A program made the translations under genes and the position numbers. Shown here piece by piece: positions 36,467 to 45,397 of a stretch of 64,000 bases of DNA; the stretch's first letter is position 1, and the number at the start of each line of letters is the position of its first letter. Where the stretch lies: the NCBI GenBank assembly GCA_905612405.1, contig CAJQRX010000007.1, forward strand, positions 1 to 64,000, given 5' to 3'. The notes beneath the pieces were generated by a model that saw nothing but the letters and a program-made list of their open reading frames with translations, did no database searches and was not told the origin of the DNA. Source of the DNA: an uncultured Candidatus Thioglobus sp. (GTDB lineage: Bacteria; Pseudomonadota; Gammaproteobacteria; PS1; Pseudothioglobaceae).

Positions 36467-37203
36467 TGGATTTTTCCGTTATTATTCCTGCTCGATATGC
36501 TTCAAGCCGTTTGCCTGCAAAGTTATTAGAAAGTATTAATGGCAAAACACTTATTGAGCATACTTATTTAAATGCTGTTAAGAGTAGTGCTAAACGTGTA
36601 ATTATTGCAACGGATGATGAAAGAATAAGCGTAATTGCTAAAGATTTTGGTGCTGATGTTTATATGACTGACTCAAGCCACACATCTGGAACCTCTCGCT
36701 TATCTGAAGTAGTCACCTCTCTAGATTTTAATGATGATGAAGTTGTTGTTAATGTACAGGGTGATGAGCCTATGATGAGCCCTGATGCGATAAATCAAGT
36801 TGCCTCTAATTTGATTAACAGCGGTATGAGAGTTGCAACGTTGTGTGAAAAAATTGAAAGTGAGGAGTCTTACTTTGATCTAAATTGCGTTAAAGTCGTA
36901 TATAATTCTCGCGGCAAAGCACTGTACTTCTCAAGGTCACCAATTCCTGCTTTTAGGAATAGTAGTGAAATTAATTTGGATTTTTGTTTTCGTCATATTG
37001 GCTTATATGCGTATAGAGTTAGTTTTTTAAAACAATATTTGAAAATGGTTAAATCTGAATTAGAACTAGCTGAGAAATTAGAGCAGTTAACTATATTAAA
37101 TCAAGGAATCGATATTAATGTCGATGTTTCTTGTGCGCCAACTGGCTTTGGTGTTGATACAGAAAGTGATTTGAAAAAAGTGAAAAAGGAATTAAAAAAA
37201 TGA
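36466..37203 (+). CDS. kdsB: 3-deoxy-manno-octulosonate cytidylyltransferase
   Basis: KdsB activates Kdo as CMP-Kdo for addition to lipid A. The 245-residue protein begins FSVIIPARYASSRLPAKLLESINGKTLIEHTY and has VVNVQGDEPMMSPDAINQVA, FSRSPIPAFR, the FRHIGLYAYRVSFL segment and LEQLTILNQG. All are hallmarks of the family (E. coli 248 residues). It overlaps the Trm112-like gene by one base and folD by four, so lpxK, the Trm112-like gene, kdsB and folD form one translationally coupled run. Confidence 0.97.
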   Translation: MDFSVIIPARYASSRLPAKLLESINGKTLIEHTYLNAVKSSAKRVIIATDDERISVIAKDFGADVYMTDSSHTSGTSRLSEVVTSLDFNDDEVVVNVQGDEPMMSPDAINQVASNLINSGMRVATLCEKIESEESYFDLNCVKVVYNSRGKALYFSRSPIPAFRNSSEINLDFCFRHIGLYAYRVSFLKQYLKMVKSELELAEKLEQLTILNQGIDINVDVSCAPTGFGVDTESDLKKVKKELKK

Positions 37204-38033
37204 ATATTATTGATGGTAAAGAGATTGCAAAAAATTTACGTCTAAAAATTGCTGAAGAAGTCAAAATGCTTCAACGACCTCCAGGTCTTGCTGTAATTTT
37301 AGTAGGTGAAGATCCTGCTTCAGCCGTATATGTAAGAAATAAAGAAATTGCATGTAAGCAGGCAGGTTTTTTTTCAGATAAGATTATTAAGTCAGAGAAT
37401 ACAACTGAAGAGCAGCTCTTAGAAGAGGTGGAGAGGCTGAATAATAATCCTAAGATAGATGGTATTTTAGTTCAGCTTCCGTTGCCTAGTCATATTGATG
37501 CAAATAAGGTTATTGAGCACATCTCGCCCAATAAGGATGTTGACGGATTTCATAGTGAAAATATTGGAAAATTAATGCAAAATAAATCCCATCTTAGACC
37601 ATGTACTCCTAAAGGAGTTATGACTATGCTGGCGTCATTTGGTTGCCAGGTTGAAGGAATGAATTGTGTTGTTATTGGGGCCTCAAACATTGTAGGTAGG
37701 CCCATGGCGATGGAGCTTCTAAATGCCCGAGGAACTGTTACTATATGTAATAGTAAAACTAAAAATGTGGCGGAGAAAGTTAAGCAAGCGGACATTGTTG
37801 TTGTAGGTGTTGGAATTCCAGAAATGGTCAAAGGTGACTGGGTTAAAGATGGAGCTATCGTTATAGATATTGGTATAAATCGATTGGAAGATGGTTCTCT
37901 TGTTGGGGATGTAGATTTTGATTCAGTTAAAGATATAGCCGGAGCTATAACGCCAGTTCCTGGTGGAGTTGGCCCAATGACTATTGCAACTCTTTTAGAA
38001 AATACATTGATAGCTTATAGGGAGAACTTATGA
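37200..38033 (+). CDS. folD: Methylenetetrahydrofolate dehydrogenase / cyclohydrolase
   Basis: FolD interconverts 5,10-methylene- and 10-formyl-tetrahydrofolate using NADP, supplying one-carbon units. The 277-residue protein has the signature VGEDPASAVYVRNKEIACKQAG with the catalytic Tyr and Lys, GILVQLPLPSHID, PNKDVDGFH, PCTPKGVM, VIGASNIVGRPMA and the C-terminal PVPGGVGPMTIATLLENT. Length is typical (E. coli 288). ATGA overlaps link it to kdsB before it and the glutaredoxin-like gene after it. Confidence 0.97.
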   Translation: MNIIDGKEIAKNLRLKIAEEVKMLQRPPGLAVILVGEDPASAVYVRNKEIACKQAGFFSDKIIKSENTTEEQLLEEVERLNNNPKIDGILVQLPLPSHIDANKVIEHISPNKDVDGFHSENIGKLMQNKSHLRPCTPKGVMTMLASFGCQVEGMNCVVIGASNIVGRPMAMELLNARGTVTICNSKTKNVAEKVKQADIVVVGVGIPEMVKGDWVKDGAIVIDIGINRLEDGSLVGDVDFDSVKDIAGAITPVPGGVGPMTIATLLENTLIAYRENL

Positions 38034-38401
38034 GATTTTTTCTAAGATTATTAAGAGAAGGTTCGGGCAGAGTATTAATATTAATTGACTGGTTATTTAG
38101 ACCATCAATAGTAAAAAGAAGTGCTGAAGATCAGTCTATGGTTGATCAAGAAACAAAAATTATAAAACTTTATCAATTTTATGCTTGTCCATTTTGTATC
38201 AAGACTAGAAGGGCAATTAAACGTTTAAATCTTAAAGTTGAGACTCGAAATGCTCAAGCTGAAGGTGAATTCAGAAAAGAGCTTGAATTAAGTGGTGGAA
38301 AGATTATGGTTCCATGCTTAAAGCTAGAGGGCGCAGTTGAAGCTAGTTGGATTTATGAGTCGAATGATATTATCAAGTACCTGGATGAACGTTTTCAATA
38401 A
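38030..38401 (+). CDS. Glutaredoxin-like protein with N-terminal membrane anchor
   Basis: The 123-residue protein has an N-terminal amphipathic or membrane segment (FLRLLREGSGRVLILIDWLF). From about residue 47 a thioredoxin-fold domain follows, with the redox motif FYACPFCIKTRRAIKRL (CPFC), a conserved VPCLKLEG turn and the C-terminal SNDIIKYLDERF helix. Such proteins, related to GrxC and the GST N-terminal domain, are common in gammaproteobacteria and their partners are unknown. The start overlaps the folD stop by four bases. Confidence 0.85.
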   Translation: MRFFLRLLREGSGRVLILIDWLFRPSIVKRSAEDQSMVDQETKIIKLYQFYACPFCIKTRRAIKRLNLKVETRNAQAEGEFRKELELSGGKIMVPCLKLEGAVEASWIYESNDIIKYLDERFQ

Positions 38402-38423
38402 ACTATGTGGTTTTTTGTAAAAA

Positions 38424-38801
38424 ATGCTTTATATTCGTGGCGGTAATAAAGAGCAAATAGAACTTTCACAGAAGCTATTTAGTTTCTGTAGTAACGGCAT
38501 GTTTCAAGCAAATAATATTCCAAATATAGATCTAACTATCCAGAAAGTAGATGATGCACTTGCTTGGACAGACTATGAAGGTGATGGAAAGTTCTTTATA
38601 GAAATTGAAGAATCATTAGATAAAAAAAAATTCATTATTACTCTTTGTCACGAGATGATTCATGTTTGTCAATTCTTAGCAGGCGTTGAAGTCAGTGAAT
38701 TAAAAGCATATCACTATGAAGAAAAACTAGCCGAGCAGTTCTATCAAGAAGAACTAGGTGGAAGTATTACTGGGAGTCTTTCTGATCTTAATGAGGATTA
38801 A
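38424..38801 (+). CDS. Small HExxH-containing protein (putative metallopeptidase)
   Basis: I do not recognise a named family for this 125-residue protein. It contains HEMIH in FIITLCHEMIHVCQF near residue 78, the zinc-binding HExxH of zincin metallopeptidases, with later acidic residues (EEKLAEQFYQE) that could supply the third ligand, as in SprT-like or gluzin folds. No signal peptide is visible, so it is probably cytoplasmic. It lies 22 bases after the glutaredoxin-like gene and overlaps the end of purK, which is on the other strand, by four bases. Confidence 0.65.
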   Translation: MLYIRGGNKEQIELSQKLFSFCSNGMFQANNIPNIDLTIQKVDDALAWTDYEGDGKFFIEIEESLDKKKFIITLCHEMIHVCQFLAGVEVSELKAYHYEEKLAEQFYQEELGGSITGSLSDLNED

Positions 38802-39886
38802 GGTAAATATTCTTTTAAGCTATCTATCGTTTGATTTAATTCATCAATTGAGTTAGAAGTTAAAGTTATGTGACCTAACTTTCTTCCAGTTCGCTCTTCT
38901 TTACTATATAAATGAAGGTGAGCATTTTTAGTTTTAAGTACTTTTTGGATTGGGCCATGGACTCCAATTATATTAATCATAGCACTGAACTTTGAAGTGA
39001 TAGTCGTTCGCCCTAACGGAGATTCAGTAATTGCTCTTATATGATTTTCAAATTGTGAGGTTTGTGCACCTTCAATAGTCCAATGGCCAGAATTATGAAC
39101 TCTTGGGGCTATCTCATTAACTAGAAGGCCATCATCAGATTCAAATAGTTCAATGGTTAAAACTCCAACATGCTTAATCTCTTTGAGAATAGAGCTCATA
39201 TACTCTTCCGCTTTATTTTGAAGAGATAATGAGATGTTCTGTGCAGGCGCTATTGTCAGTCTTAGTATGCCTTCATGATGAGAATTTTCAACCAAAGGAT
39301 AATATTCAACACTACCATCTTTGTCTCTAACCGCTATTAAAGATAGCTCCCGCTTAAAATTTATAAAGCCTTCAAGGATGGAGTCAACACCAGAAATTTT
39401 TTCCCATGCTTCATTGATCTGAGCTTCAGATTTAATTACAAACTGGCCTTTACCATCATACCCATCTGTTGCTGTTTTTAGTATAGAGGGAATTCCAATA
39501 TTCTTAATTGCACTTTTTAGATCATTAAGACTATTTACTTTTTGATAGGGTGCACAAGGTATTTTTAATGTATCAAGAAGTGTTTTTTCTCTAACGCGAT
39601 GTTGAGAAATATATAGAGATTTATCGCTAGGATAAACTTTGGTATTTTTACTAATTTCATTAACAATAGTTACGTCAGTATTTTCGCTTTCATAGGTCAC
39701 AATGTCTGAGCTATCAGCAAAATTACTAACCATTTCTGGATTATTATTGTGAATAAATGTTTTACCAAGAAGTGAAGATGGATCTTCTTCAGATAATGCT
39801 AAAAATCTCATTTGGTGACCTAATGGATAGGCTGATAGAGCAAGCATTCTCCCTAATTGACCAGCACCAAGAACCCCAATTTTCAT
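38798..39886 (-). CDS. purK: N5-carboxyaminoimidazole ribonucleotide synthase
   Basis: PurK carboxylates AIR using ATP and bicarbonate in purine synthesis. The 362-residue ATP-grasp enzyme begins KIGVLGAGQLGRMLALSAYPLG and has VTYESENTDV, LKTATDGYDGKGQFVI, the metal-site region NEIAPRVHNSGHWTIEGAQTSQFENH and the C-terminal HLHLYSKEERTGRKLGHIT. Length matches E. coli (355). It lies three bases after purE on the same strand, the normal purEK pair. Confidence 0.96.
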   Translation of the reverse strand: MKIGVLGAGQLGRMLALSAYPLGHQMRFLALSEEDPSSLLGKTFIHNNNPEMVSNFADSSDIVTYESENTDVTIVNEISKNTKVYPSDKSLYISQHRVREKTLLDTLKIPCAPYQKVNSLNDLKSAIKNIGIPSILKTATDGYDGKGQFVIKSEAQINEAWEKISGVDSILEGFINFKRELSLIAVRDKDGSVEYYPLVENSHHEGILRLTIAPAQNISLSLQNKAEEYMSSILKEIKHVGVLTIELFESDDGLLVNEIAPRVHNSGHWTIEGAQTSQFENHIRAITESPLGRTTITSKFSAMINIIGVHGPIQKVLKTKNAHLHLYSKEERTGRKLGHITLTSNSIDELNQTIDSLKEYLP

Positions 39887-39889
39887 AAG

Positions 39890-40378
39890 TTAGTTATCAG
39901 GATTAGGGTTATTAAGGACATTTTGAGTTTGATTTATGCGAAATTGAATAACTTTTTGCCTTACTTTTTCATTATGGGTGCCTACAATTTGTGCTGCTAG
40001 AATTCCAGCATTTTTTGCACCAGTCTCTCCAATTGCAAGAGTTCCTACAGGAATTCCACCAGGCATTTGAACGATTGATAAAAGTGAATCTTGTCCTTTT
40101 AAGGCTTTCGATTGAATTGGTACACCTAAGACTGGCACAATTGTTTTTGAAGCAACCATTCCAGGTAAGTGAGCGGAACCTCCAGCACCAGCAATGATAA
40201 CTTCAAGGCCTCGAGCTTGAGCTGTTTCAGCATATTCAAACATTAAATCCGGAGTTCGATGAGCAGATATAATCTTTACTTCAAATGAAACATCTAACAT
40301 TTCAAGCATCTCTGTCGCACTTTTCATTGTAGGCCAGTCTGACTTCGAACCCATAATTACACCAACCAATGCACTCAT
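39890..40378 (-). CDS. purE: N5-carboxyaminoimidazole ribonucleotide mutase
   Basis: PurE moves the carboxyl group made by PurK to give CAIR. The protein has [56 protein letters not shown] and the [15 protein letters not shown] signature. The track extends 18 codons further upstream; I start at ATG 40378 so that the protein begins [15 protein letters not shown] (162 residues), like other class I PurE. There is no clear Shine-Dalgarno. An AT-only 28-base palindrome lies upstream, after the preceding PHP gene. Confidence 0.96.
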   Translation of the reverse strand: MSALVGVIMGSKSDWPTMKSATEMLEMLDVSFEVKIISAHRTPDLMFEYAETAQARGLEVIIAGAGGSAHLPGMVASKTIVPVLGVPIQSKALKGQDSLLSIVQMPGGIPVGTLAIGETGAKNAGILAAQIVGTHNEKVRQKVIQFRINQTQNVLNNPNPDN

Positions 40379-40455
40379 TTTTATTTTAGTAAAGAAATTA
40401 CTGAAATTATACCGAAAGTACTCCACTTTCAATCTTGAAACTAAAGCGAAGAATT

Positions 40456-40483
40456 AAATTAAATATATATATATATTTAATTT
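40456..40483. repeat. 28-base perfect AT-only palindrome
   Basis: AAATTAAATATATA is followed directly by its exact reverse complement. It starts 6 bases after the stop of the PHP gene and lies about 78 bases before the purE start. It could act as a weak hairpin for 3' end protection, as a cruciform or as a protein site. Lacking G or C, it is not a standard intrinsic terminator. Confidence 0.6.
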
Positions 40484-40488
40484 TAAAT

Positions 40489-41784
40489 CTAGAAACCACT
40501 CTTAAAATTATTATTTATTACTGGCTGTGTCCATGCTGACTCGTTTTTAAATAGTGATAAATCATTTTTCATAGTATTAATTGTAATGACTTTTGCACGA
40601 ACAAAAAGATCTTTGTTAGAAAAAGTATATGAAGCGGGGTTGCTTTTGCTTATTTCCAAAACTGAACTAATTTCAAATGATTTCTTTATTCTTATTGATT
40701 TTTTTTTAGTTAAATGATGGGGGGGGGTTTTTTCAATTGAACCAATGAATAGAGTTAAATAAGTAACACCTGGTTTTTCTTTTATTGTAATTTTTAAACT
40801 ATCTTCTTCTACCAAAATATTAGATATTTCAACCCCAGTTGAAGAATAGTAATTACCTAAATTAATATTATTTATTAACTCATTAACTGAATTACTTAAA
40901 CTATTAACCATGATCCATCCTTTTCCAGGATTTGCCTTAGTTGTATCAAATTGATAATAATTATGACTATCATCAGTTGCGACACCATAAAGTAAATTTT
41001 TATTAAGTGAAGATAGTCTCAAAGTATTTTCTATATCCCACAAGTGTGTAACAGGATGGTGATATATGTCACCTTGAGAAAGTGAATCTGGATAACCGTT
41101 ATAAATCTCAATATGTTTTAGTTTCTTAATTTCTGAAATTATGTCTGAAGAGATTGACCACTGCATATTGGGATGATTTAATACTGCTAACGTTGGTTTA
41201 TTAAAATCAATTCCTTGCTGGGCGATATCATCTATATTTTTTTGTATAACATAACTTGGATTAACATTGACTTCTGGAGGTATTACTTTTGGAAGAATTA
41301 ATTTTTCTATATTGAGAGCGGTAACATGAAAGGGTTTTTGATCAACTACATTAGTTATTTCTTCTCCTTTAATTAATGTAAATTTATTTTTATTTTCAAA
41401 GTGTTTCTTTAATTCATCAAACGTTTTTAATTTTACTTCTATGGTGTTTTTTAACTTGAAATTAATTCTTGTTTCCATCCAAGAATCATTAAAAAAAAGT
41501 TTACTTTCTTCAAATTTTTTAATACTTAGCTTATCTTCACGACCTTCTTCAATAGGAATCCATTTCTCATTATTCGAGAGCGAATCATGTTCAGTGATTG
41601 CTATAAAGTCATAGTTATTTTTTACATACCAACTAACAGCAGTTTCTGGAAGAACGTCACCATCATCCCATAAGGAGTGAAAGTGAATATTTCCTTTCCA
41701 CCAAGAAGACCGACTTTCATTACTTTCTATCGCATGAGAATGCGCTGTGAGAATAATAATTAAAAAAATGCAGAATTTTTTAAT
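40489..41784 (-). CDS. Exported PHP-domain metallophosphoesterase, probable ATT start
   Basis: The track shows only the part from the first ATG (329 residues), but the same frame stays open upstream for 102 more codons that encode essential family motifs. They begin with a signal peptide (KKFCIFLIIILTAHSHA), then GNIHFHSLWDDG (the HxH metal site) and IAITEHDSL. The tracked part adds LNHPNMQW and ATDDSHNY. No ATG, GTG, TTG or CTG occurs in frame between the upstream TAG and the tracked ATG, and ATT at 41782-41784 is the natural start. The 431-residue product would be a periplasmic PHP phosphoesterase of unknown substrate, related to CehA-type proteins. Confidence 0.72.
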   Translation of the reverse strand: MKKFCIFLIIILTAHSHAIESNESRSSWWKGNIHFHSLWDDGDVLPETAVSWYVKNNYDFIAITEHDSLSNNEKWIPIEEGREDKLSIKKFEESKLFFNDSWMETRINFKLKNTIEVKLKTFDELKKHFENKNKFTLIKGEEITNVVDQKPFHVTALNIEKLILPKVIPPEVNVNPSYVIQKNIDDIAQQGIDFNKPTLAVLNHPNMQWSISSDIISEIKKLKHIEIYNGYPDSLSQGDIYHHPVTHLWDIENTLRLSSLNKNLLYGVATDDSHNYYQFDTTKANPGKGWIMVNSLSNSVNELINNINLGNYYSSTGVEISNILVEEDSLKITIKEKPGVTYLTLFIGSIEKTPPHHLTKKKSIRIKKSFEISSVLEISKSNPASYTFSNKDLFVRAKVITINTMKNDLSLFKNESAWTQPVINNNFKSGF

Positions 41785-41818
41785 AGTGACTTTACTCTAT
41801 TTTAAGAATAAGATTTAA

Positions 41819-41824
41819 ATTATA
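41819..41824 (-). promoter_or_regulatory. Possible -10 box upstream of the PHP gene
   Basis: A TATAAT on the minus strand lies about 34 bases before the proposed ATT start, which would allow a short leader. The -35 region is a T-rich stretch without good consensus. Its position supports initiation near the ATT and not at the internal ATG. Confidence 0.3.
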
Positions 41825-41849
41825 CAGCTCTATTTATGATACAAAAAAA

Positions 41850-42566
41850 TTAACTTTTATATTTTATATTTAATGTAAAGGATTTATCTAAAAAAGGCAT
41901 ATGTCCAGAACAAATAATGGAAGTTTTTGAGCCAACTGACTCATACCATTCTTTAATCTTTACTGGCACAAGTGTATCTAGTGAGCCAAGAATAGTAGTT
42001 TTAGGTATTGCAATATCTTTATAAATATCTCTCAAGTCAGAATTAATAATTATTTCTAATCCAGTATTTAGAGCGCTATGAGAAGCTGGGTATTTTTGAA
42101 TTGATTTGTAAAGCTCTTGAAATTGAGACTTATCTTTACTTTGAAGGCTTACGAAACGTTTGAGTGATTTGGTACTATCATTTTTTAAATTAATTGCAAA
42201 TTGATCAAATATTTCACTACTTATTCCATAATTCCAGTTTTCATTATTTATAAGACAGGGTGATGCGGCGACTAGAATTAGCTTGCTAATCTCAATTTGA
42301 CTTGCAATATAGATAGATAGTAAGCCACCTAAAGACCAACCAAGTAAGATTGACTGTTCTGGAATTAACTTAGTTAGTTCATTGCACCAGCTTTCAATAT
42401 TTCCATCTATATCTCTACTTCTTCCGTGGCCAGGAAGATCAATAACTGTTATACGATAGTTTGCCTTATATTTATCTATTAAGCTTTGGAATATATCGCT
42501 ATTAAAAGCCCATCCATGTAATAAAACTAGACTTGGGCCATTACCTATAGTTTTATACCATAACAT
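41850..42566 (-). CDS. bioH: Pimeloyl-ACP methyl ester carboxylesterase BioH
   Basis: BioH removes the methyl ester from pimeloyl-ACP, freeing it for BioF in biotin synthesis. The 238-residue alpha/beta hydrolase has the oxyanion region LVLLHGWAFNSDIF, IDLPGHGRSRD, the nucleophile elbow LLGWSLGGLL, the acid in LGSLDTLVP and the catalytic His in CSGHMPFLDK. GWSLGG is the BioH form of the GxSxG motif. It overlaps the end of bioF by 14 bases, which confirms the pathway. The last residues deviate from E. coli. Confidence 0.9.
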   Translation of the reverse strand: MLWYKTIGNGPSLVLLHGWAFNSDIFQSLIDKYKANYRITVIDLPGHGRSRDIDGNIESWCNELTKLIPEQSILLGWSLGGLLSIYIASQIEISKLILVAASPCLINNENWNYGISSEIFDQFAINLKNDSTKSLKRFVSLQSKDKSQFQELYKSIQKYPASHSALNTGLEIIINSDLRDIYKDIAIPKTTILGSLDTLVPVKIKEWYESVGSKTSIICSGHMPFLDKSFTLNIKYKS

Positions 42567-43662
42567 CTTTTACCTTTTTCAAAAGTGCTTCAATTTGATT
42601 TTCACTATGATCTGCAGACAATGTAAATCGAAGTCGGGCAGTGTTAGGAGGGACTGTAGGAGGCCGAATAGCACTAACAAAAAAACCTTCATCAAATAGT
42701 ATATTACTTAGCTTAAGAGCTTTATTACTTGAGCCTATAACAAGTGGTTGAATTGCACTGTCAGATTCTTTAAATTGAATACCTAAATGCCTATAAATAT
42801 TCTTAAAGTGATTGATATTAGCTAATAACTTATTTTTTTGTTCGCCTTTTTTAATTAACTCTAGGCTCATAAGGCCTGCATGACAAAAACTAGGGGGGAT
42901 GGCAGTAGTATAGGTATATGGCCTTGATTTTTGTATTAAAAATTCTATAAAGTCATCATCACCAGCTACAAAAGCTCCCATAACTCCAGCAGATTTTCCT
43001 AGCGTTGCCATGTAGATAGAATGTTTAGGGATTGTTGGGTTAAAAACACCAAATCCATGTGCATCATCTTGCATTAATATTGCGTCAGTTTGATTTAGAG
43101 TATTATGAATTTCTGAAATGTTTGCTTTGTCTCCATCCATACTAAAAATATGATCAGTAACAACTAGACCAGGGCCAGTTTGTTTTTTTAACTTCTTTTG
43201 AAGTGAGTCAAGATTTTTATGGAGATATCTCTGAATTGGGAGGCCAATTAGTCTACTGCCATCGATTAATGATGCATGATTTAACTTATCTTGAAGTGAC
43301 CATTTGATTTCATCTCTTAGAGCAGAAAATATTCCTAGATTTGCGCTATAGCCTGATGAAAAAAGTAGTGCTCTTTGCTGACCAGTATGCTCAGCCAAGG
43401 CTTCTTCTAATATATGGTGAGACTTTGAGTGGCCACTTACTAGATGTGAGGCTCCTGAGCCAGAGCCATATAGCTTTACTCCTTCAATTAGAGCATCTTT
43501 AATTTTAGGGTGATTGGCTAATGATAAATAATCATTAGAACAAAAATTTGCAATTTTCTTGCCATCAATTTCCATAATAGCACCCTGGGCACTATTAGCA
43601 ATTCTTCTTAAACGGAATAAGTGATTCTGTTCAATATCACTTATTTTTTTTGAGAAGTTCAT
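42553..43662 (-). CDS. bioF: 8-amino-7-oxononanoate synthase
   Basis: BioF condenses pimeloyl-ACP with alanine, the first committed ring-forming step of biotin synthesis. The 369-residue PLP enzyme has NFCSNDYLSLANHPKIKDA, GSGSGASHLVSGHSKSHHILEE, LFSSGYSANLGIFSAL, DDAHGFGVF and the Schiff-base lysine in MATLGKSAGVMGAFVAG. Length is a little below E. coli (384). It is followed by bioH on the same transcript. bioA, bioB, bioC and bioD are not in the window. The product biotin is needed by the nearby OadA. Confidence 0.95.
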   Translation of the reverse strand: MNFSKKISDIEQNHLFRLRRIANSAQGAIMEIDGKKIANFCSNDYLSLANHPKIKDALIEGVKLYGSGSGASHLVSGHSKSHHILEEALAEHTGQQRALLFSSGYSANLGIFSALRDEIKWSLQDKLNHASLIDGSRLIGLPIQRYLHKNLDSLQKKLKKQTGPGLVVTDHIFSMDGDKANISEIHNTLNQTDAILMQDDAHGFGVFNPTIPKHSIYMATLGKSAGVMGAFVAGDDDFIEFLIQKSRPYTYTTAIPPSFCHAGLMSLELIKKGEQKNKLLANINHFKNIYRHLGIQFKESDSAIQPLVIGSSNKALKLSNILFDEGFFVSAIRPPTVPPNTARLRFTLSADHSENQIEALLKKVKDVMV

Positions 43663-43680
43663 CGCATTAACATCTTAAGG

Positions 43681-44463
43681 CTATATTAGATTTTCCATAG
43701 GAGATGAAGCGCTTGCATAACTTTTCTTAATCATTCTGCCTGCAAGATAAGATTCACGTCCAGATATAATAGCATGCTTCATTGCACTTGCCATTAGTAG
43801 AGGATTTTCTGCATTTGCAATTGCAGAATTCATAAGCACGCCATCGCATCCAAGTTCCATTGCTTGTGCAGCATCACTTGCGCAACCAATTCCAGCATCA
43901 ACTAAGACGGGTACATTAGCCTGATCTTTAATTAACTTAATATTAAAAGGATTTGCAATTCCCTGGCCTGATCCGATAAGAGAAGCCAAAGGCATAATTG
44001 CACAGCATCCAATATTTTCAAGTTCTTTAGCTACTATAGGGTCATCGGAAGTATAAACCATAACATCAAAACCTTCTTTTATTAGTATTTTCGATGCCTC
44101 AAGAGTTTCCACAATATTTGGATAAAGTGTTTTTTCATCACCCAGAACCTCTAACTTAACCAGGTTATGTCCATCCAATAATTCTCTCGCTAGAAGTAAA
44201 GTTCTAACTGCATCTTTTGCGTTGTAACAGCCTGCAGTATTTGGAAGAATAGTATATTTTTTAGGTGATATAGAATCAAGAAGGTTTTCTTCGTTTGGAT
44301 TTTGACCAATATTTACGCGTCGAATTGCCACAGTAATAATCTCTGAGCCAGATGCTTCAGTGGCTAATTTAGTTTCATTTAGATCTTTATATTTTCCAGA
44401 ACCAACGAGGAGTCTAGAGTTAAAAGTTCTACCTGCTATTGTAAATGGAGTGTCTTTTGTCAT
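43681..44463 (-). CDS. thiG: Thiazole synthase
   Basis: ThiG builds the thiazole phosphate of thiamine from deoxyxylulose-5-phosphate, dehydroglycine and ThiS thiocarboxylate. The TIM-barrel protein shows [36 protein letters not shown] with the catalytic lysine region, [40 protein letters not shown] and [20 protein letters not shown] with VLMNSAIA. I start at the ATG giving MTKDTPF (260 residues), six codons inside the track's start. It is distant from thiS (8.1 kb) and lies upstream of bioF by 18 bases. Confidence 0.96.
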   Translation of the reverse strand: MTKDTPFTIAGRTFNSRLLVGSGKYKDLNETKLATEASGSEIITVAIRRVNIGQNPNEENLLDSISPKKYTILPNTAGCYNAKDAVRTLLLARELLDGHNLVKLEVLGDEKTLYPNIVETLEASKILIKEGFDVMVYTSDDPIVAKELENIGCCAIMPLASLIGSGQGIANPFNIKLIKDQANVPVLVDAGIGCASDAAQAMELGCDGVLMNSAIANAENPLLMASAMKHAIISGRESYLAGRMIKKSYASASSPMENLI

Positions 44464-44703
44464 AGCGTTATAAGATACCATGAGATAGTAAAAATAATGC
44501 TAAATCGCTCAGTATTCTTTTCGATTTTAGATGAATTATTTATATACTTAATCCAGCTGCTTGTTGAATTTTATTTAAACACTTTATTTTTTAATTAAGA
44601 GATAATAATACTTGTTCTTTTTGAATGATTTTTAGAAAAATATTACAAATTGTTTTAACATGTAAAATTGGTTTCTTAATAAGTTTTTTTTGAAGGAATA
44701 TCA

Positions 44704-45333
44704 ATGCCCCTAAATGCAATAAAACACCCTCTTTTAGCTCATAAGATTGCCTTACTAAGGCAACATGGAATTAGTACAAAACAATTTCGTGAACTGGCTA
44801 ACGAAGTTGCAAGTCTATTGACATATGAGGCTACACGAAATTTACCACTCGAAGACTGTGAAATTAATGGCTGGCAAGGTGAGCCAATCAACACGCAAAT
44901 GTTATCTGGAAAAAAATTATCAATTGTTCCTATTTTGCGAGCTGGTTTGGGAATGCTTGATGGTGTGTTGACTTTGGTTCCTAATGCTAAAGTAAGTGTT
45001 GTTGGTCTTTATAGAGACGAGGAAACTTTAAATCCGGTTGCATATTTTGATAAGGTTATTACAGATATTGATCAAAGAACTGCCTTAATTATTGATCCTA
45101 TGCTGGCAACTGGAGGAACTCTCCTTGCTACAATTGACCTGCTAAAACAGAAAGGTTGTAAAAAAATTATTGGTTTATTTCTAGTCGCCTCTCCTGAGGG
45201 GTTAAAAAGGGTAACTGAACTTCATCCTGATGTAGATCTTTTTATAGCCGCAGTAGATGACTCTTTAAATGATCAGGGTTATATTCTTCCAGGCTTAGGC
45301 GATGCTGGTGATAAGATTTTTGGAACTAAGTAA
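44704..45333 (+). CDS. upp: Uracil phosphoribosyltransferase
   Basis: Upp converts uracil and PRPP to UMP. The 209-residue protein has the start [32 protein letters not shown], then [23 protein letters not shown], the PRPP loop [18 protein letters not shown], and the uracil-binding end [25 protein letters not shown]. Length is as in E. coli (208). AAGGA precedes the ATG. The 222-base gap before it is AT-rich and I see no further gene there. Confidence 0.98.
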   Translation: MPLNAIKHPLLAHKIALLRQHGISTKQFRELANEVASLLTYEATRNLPLEDCEINGWQGEPINTQMLSGKKLSIVPILRAGLGMLDGVLTLVPNAKVSVVGLYRDEETLNPVAYFDKVITDIDQRTALIIDPMLATGGTLLATIDLLKQKGCKKIIGLFLVASPEGLKRVTELHPDVDLFIAAVDDSLNDQGYILPGLGDAGDKIFGTK

Positions 45334-45397
45334 ATAATAACAATATATGGATTGATTGAAAATATTTTTTAAAAATGAGCTTAACTTCAGTTTATGA

